From Actinomycetota bacterium (GTDB taxonomy: Bacteria > Actinomycetota > Actinomycetes > S36-B12), in the NCBI GenBank assembly GCA_027729865.1, contig JAQCBM010000129.1, forward strand, positions 1 to 5,832: a DNA stretch of 5,832 bases, given 5' to 3'. This document shows positions 5,436-5,832 of the stretch, one piece after another. Under the pieces are notes generated by a model that was not told the DNA's origin, did not search any database, and worked only from the letters and a program-made list of their open reading frames with translations. Position numbers and translations under genes: made by a program. Positions within the stretch are counted from its first letter, which is position 1; every line of letters starts with the position of its first letter.

Positions 5436-5832
5436 TCAGGGCCGGATTCCGAGCCGCTTCTTTAGCTGCCGCGTTGAGAGCGCACGCCGGGAATCGACGT
5501 GAATCATCATGTGGCAGTTTGCGCAGACGACAGCGAGGTCGTCGAGCCGCGTTTCTTTTGGCTGGTCGTAATCACGTAGCTGCTTGGTGTGGTGCACTAC
5601 GAGGCACCGGCTACCAAGCCCGCCTGCGAGACGAGCGAAGTTCGTTTGACAGACCTCACAGGTGCCCCCCGATCGGCGCAAGACCTCTGTCCTAAGCGCC
5701 TGATTTCGTTGTCTCGACTTGGCTTCTGTTGCAGCACCTTCCAGAGCCCGAGCAACCGGATCAAACGGTTTGCGCCGTACGGCGTTGAGAACGGCGCGCT
5801 CAAGATGTCGAGGGACTACGCCAGCGTCGGTT
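5436..5832 (-). CDS. HNH endonuclease, C-terminal part (N-terminus outside window)
   Basis: The minus-strand frame is open to the right edge, giving the last 131 residues of a larger protein. A TTG at 5681 could be mistaken for a start, but the frame continues upstream through RNQALRTEVLRRSGG, which is the usual lead-in to this HNH type. The domain, numbered from the edge, has zinc cysteines C58/C61 (CEVC) and C103/C106 (CANC). It has the HH pair at 80-81, the NLA-like DDLAVVCANCH block at 97-107 with N105 and H107, and H111. This is the full McrA-like HNH signature, so metal-dependent DNA cleavage is plausible. A basic tail (RRALSTRQLKKRLGIR) ends the protein. It precedes the NERD helicase on the same strand by 114 bases, so the two may be co-transcribed or simply neighbours. 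The missing N-terminal part would tell whether it is a restriction enzyme specific for modified DNA or another type. Confidence 0.88.
   Translation of the reverse strand, partial: TDAGVVPRHLERAVLNAVRRKPFDPVARALEGAATEAKSRQRNQALRTEVLRRSGGTCEVCQTNFARLAGGLGSRCLVVHHTKQLRDYDQPKETRLDDLAVVCANCHMMIHVDSRRALSTRQLKKRLGIRP

Noticed and set aside
5679..5681. TTG at 5681 as start of an 81-residue HNH protein
   Set aside because: The frame remains open to the window edge and the upstream residues match the normal lead-in of this HNH family, so the gene is a partial longer one.

Overview
The window is GC-rich with strong G/C preference at third codon positions, GTG/ATG-type starts, tight gene packing and good AGGAGG-type ribosome binding sites. 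This suggests a high-GC Gram-positive bacterium (actinobacterium-like). That is inference from composition and gene style only; no taxonomic marker is present. Nearly all bases are coding, and no gap between genes exceeds about 115 bases. No rRNA, tRNA, CRISPR array, insertion sequence or long repeat was seen.

Plus strand (1-3681): a compact four-gene operon. It holds (i) the 3' part of a gene whose start lies left of the window, with a C-terminal fragment resembling a PIN-like nuclease domain plus a long acidic C-terminal region; (ii) an 802-residue superfamily 2 helicase of the MrfA/YprA/Hrq1 type; (iii) a 134-residue MazF/PemK-like protein; (iv) a 37-residue two-knuckle zinc ribbon. Junction 1/2 is TGATG (1-base overlap), junction 2/3 is ATGA (4-base overlap), and 17 bases separate 3 and 4, so the genes are probably translationally coupled.

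Minus strand (5832-3711): a gene cut by the right edge encodes the C-terminal part of an HNH endonuclease. After 114 bases comes a 536-residue fusion of a NERD nuclease-like domain to a compact superfamily 1 helicase. Its 3' end faces the plus-strand operon across only 29 bases.

Together the window carries two helicases, three nuclease-like proteins (PIN-like, NERD, HNH), a toxin-fold protein and a small zinc protein. This is the typical content of a defence or DNA-damage-response island. The plus-strand operon resembles in logic the MrfA helicase/MrfB exonuclease repair pair and the DrmA helicase of DISARM. However, its nuclease-like partner is a different fold, the helicase has lost the cysteine cluster expected at its C-terminus, and it carries a MazF-like gene without a recognisable antitoxin. 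I regard it as a candidate uncharacterised nucleic-acid-processing or anti-phage module; the function is inferred, not shown.
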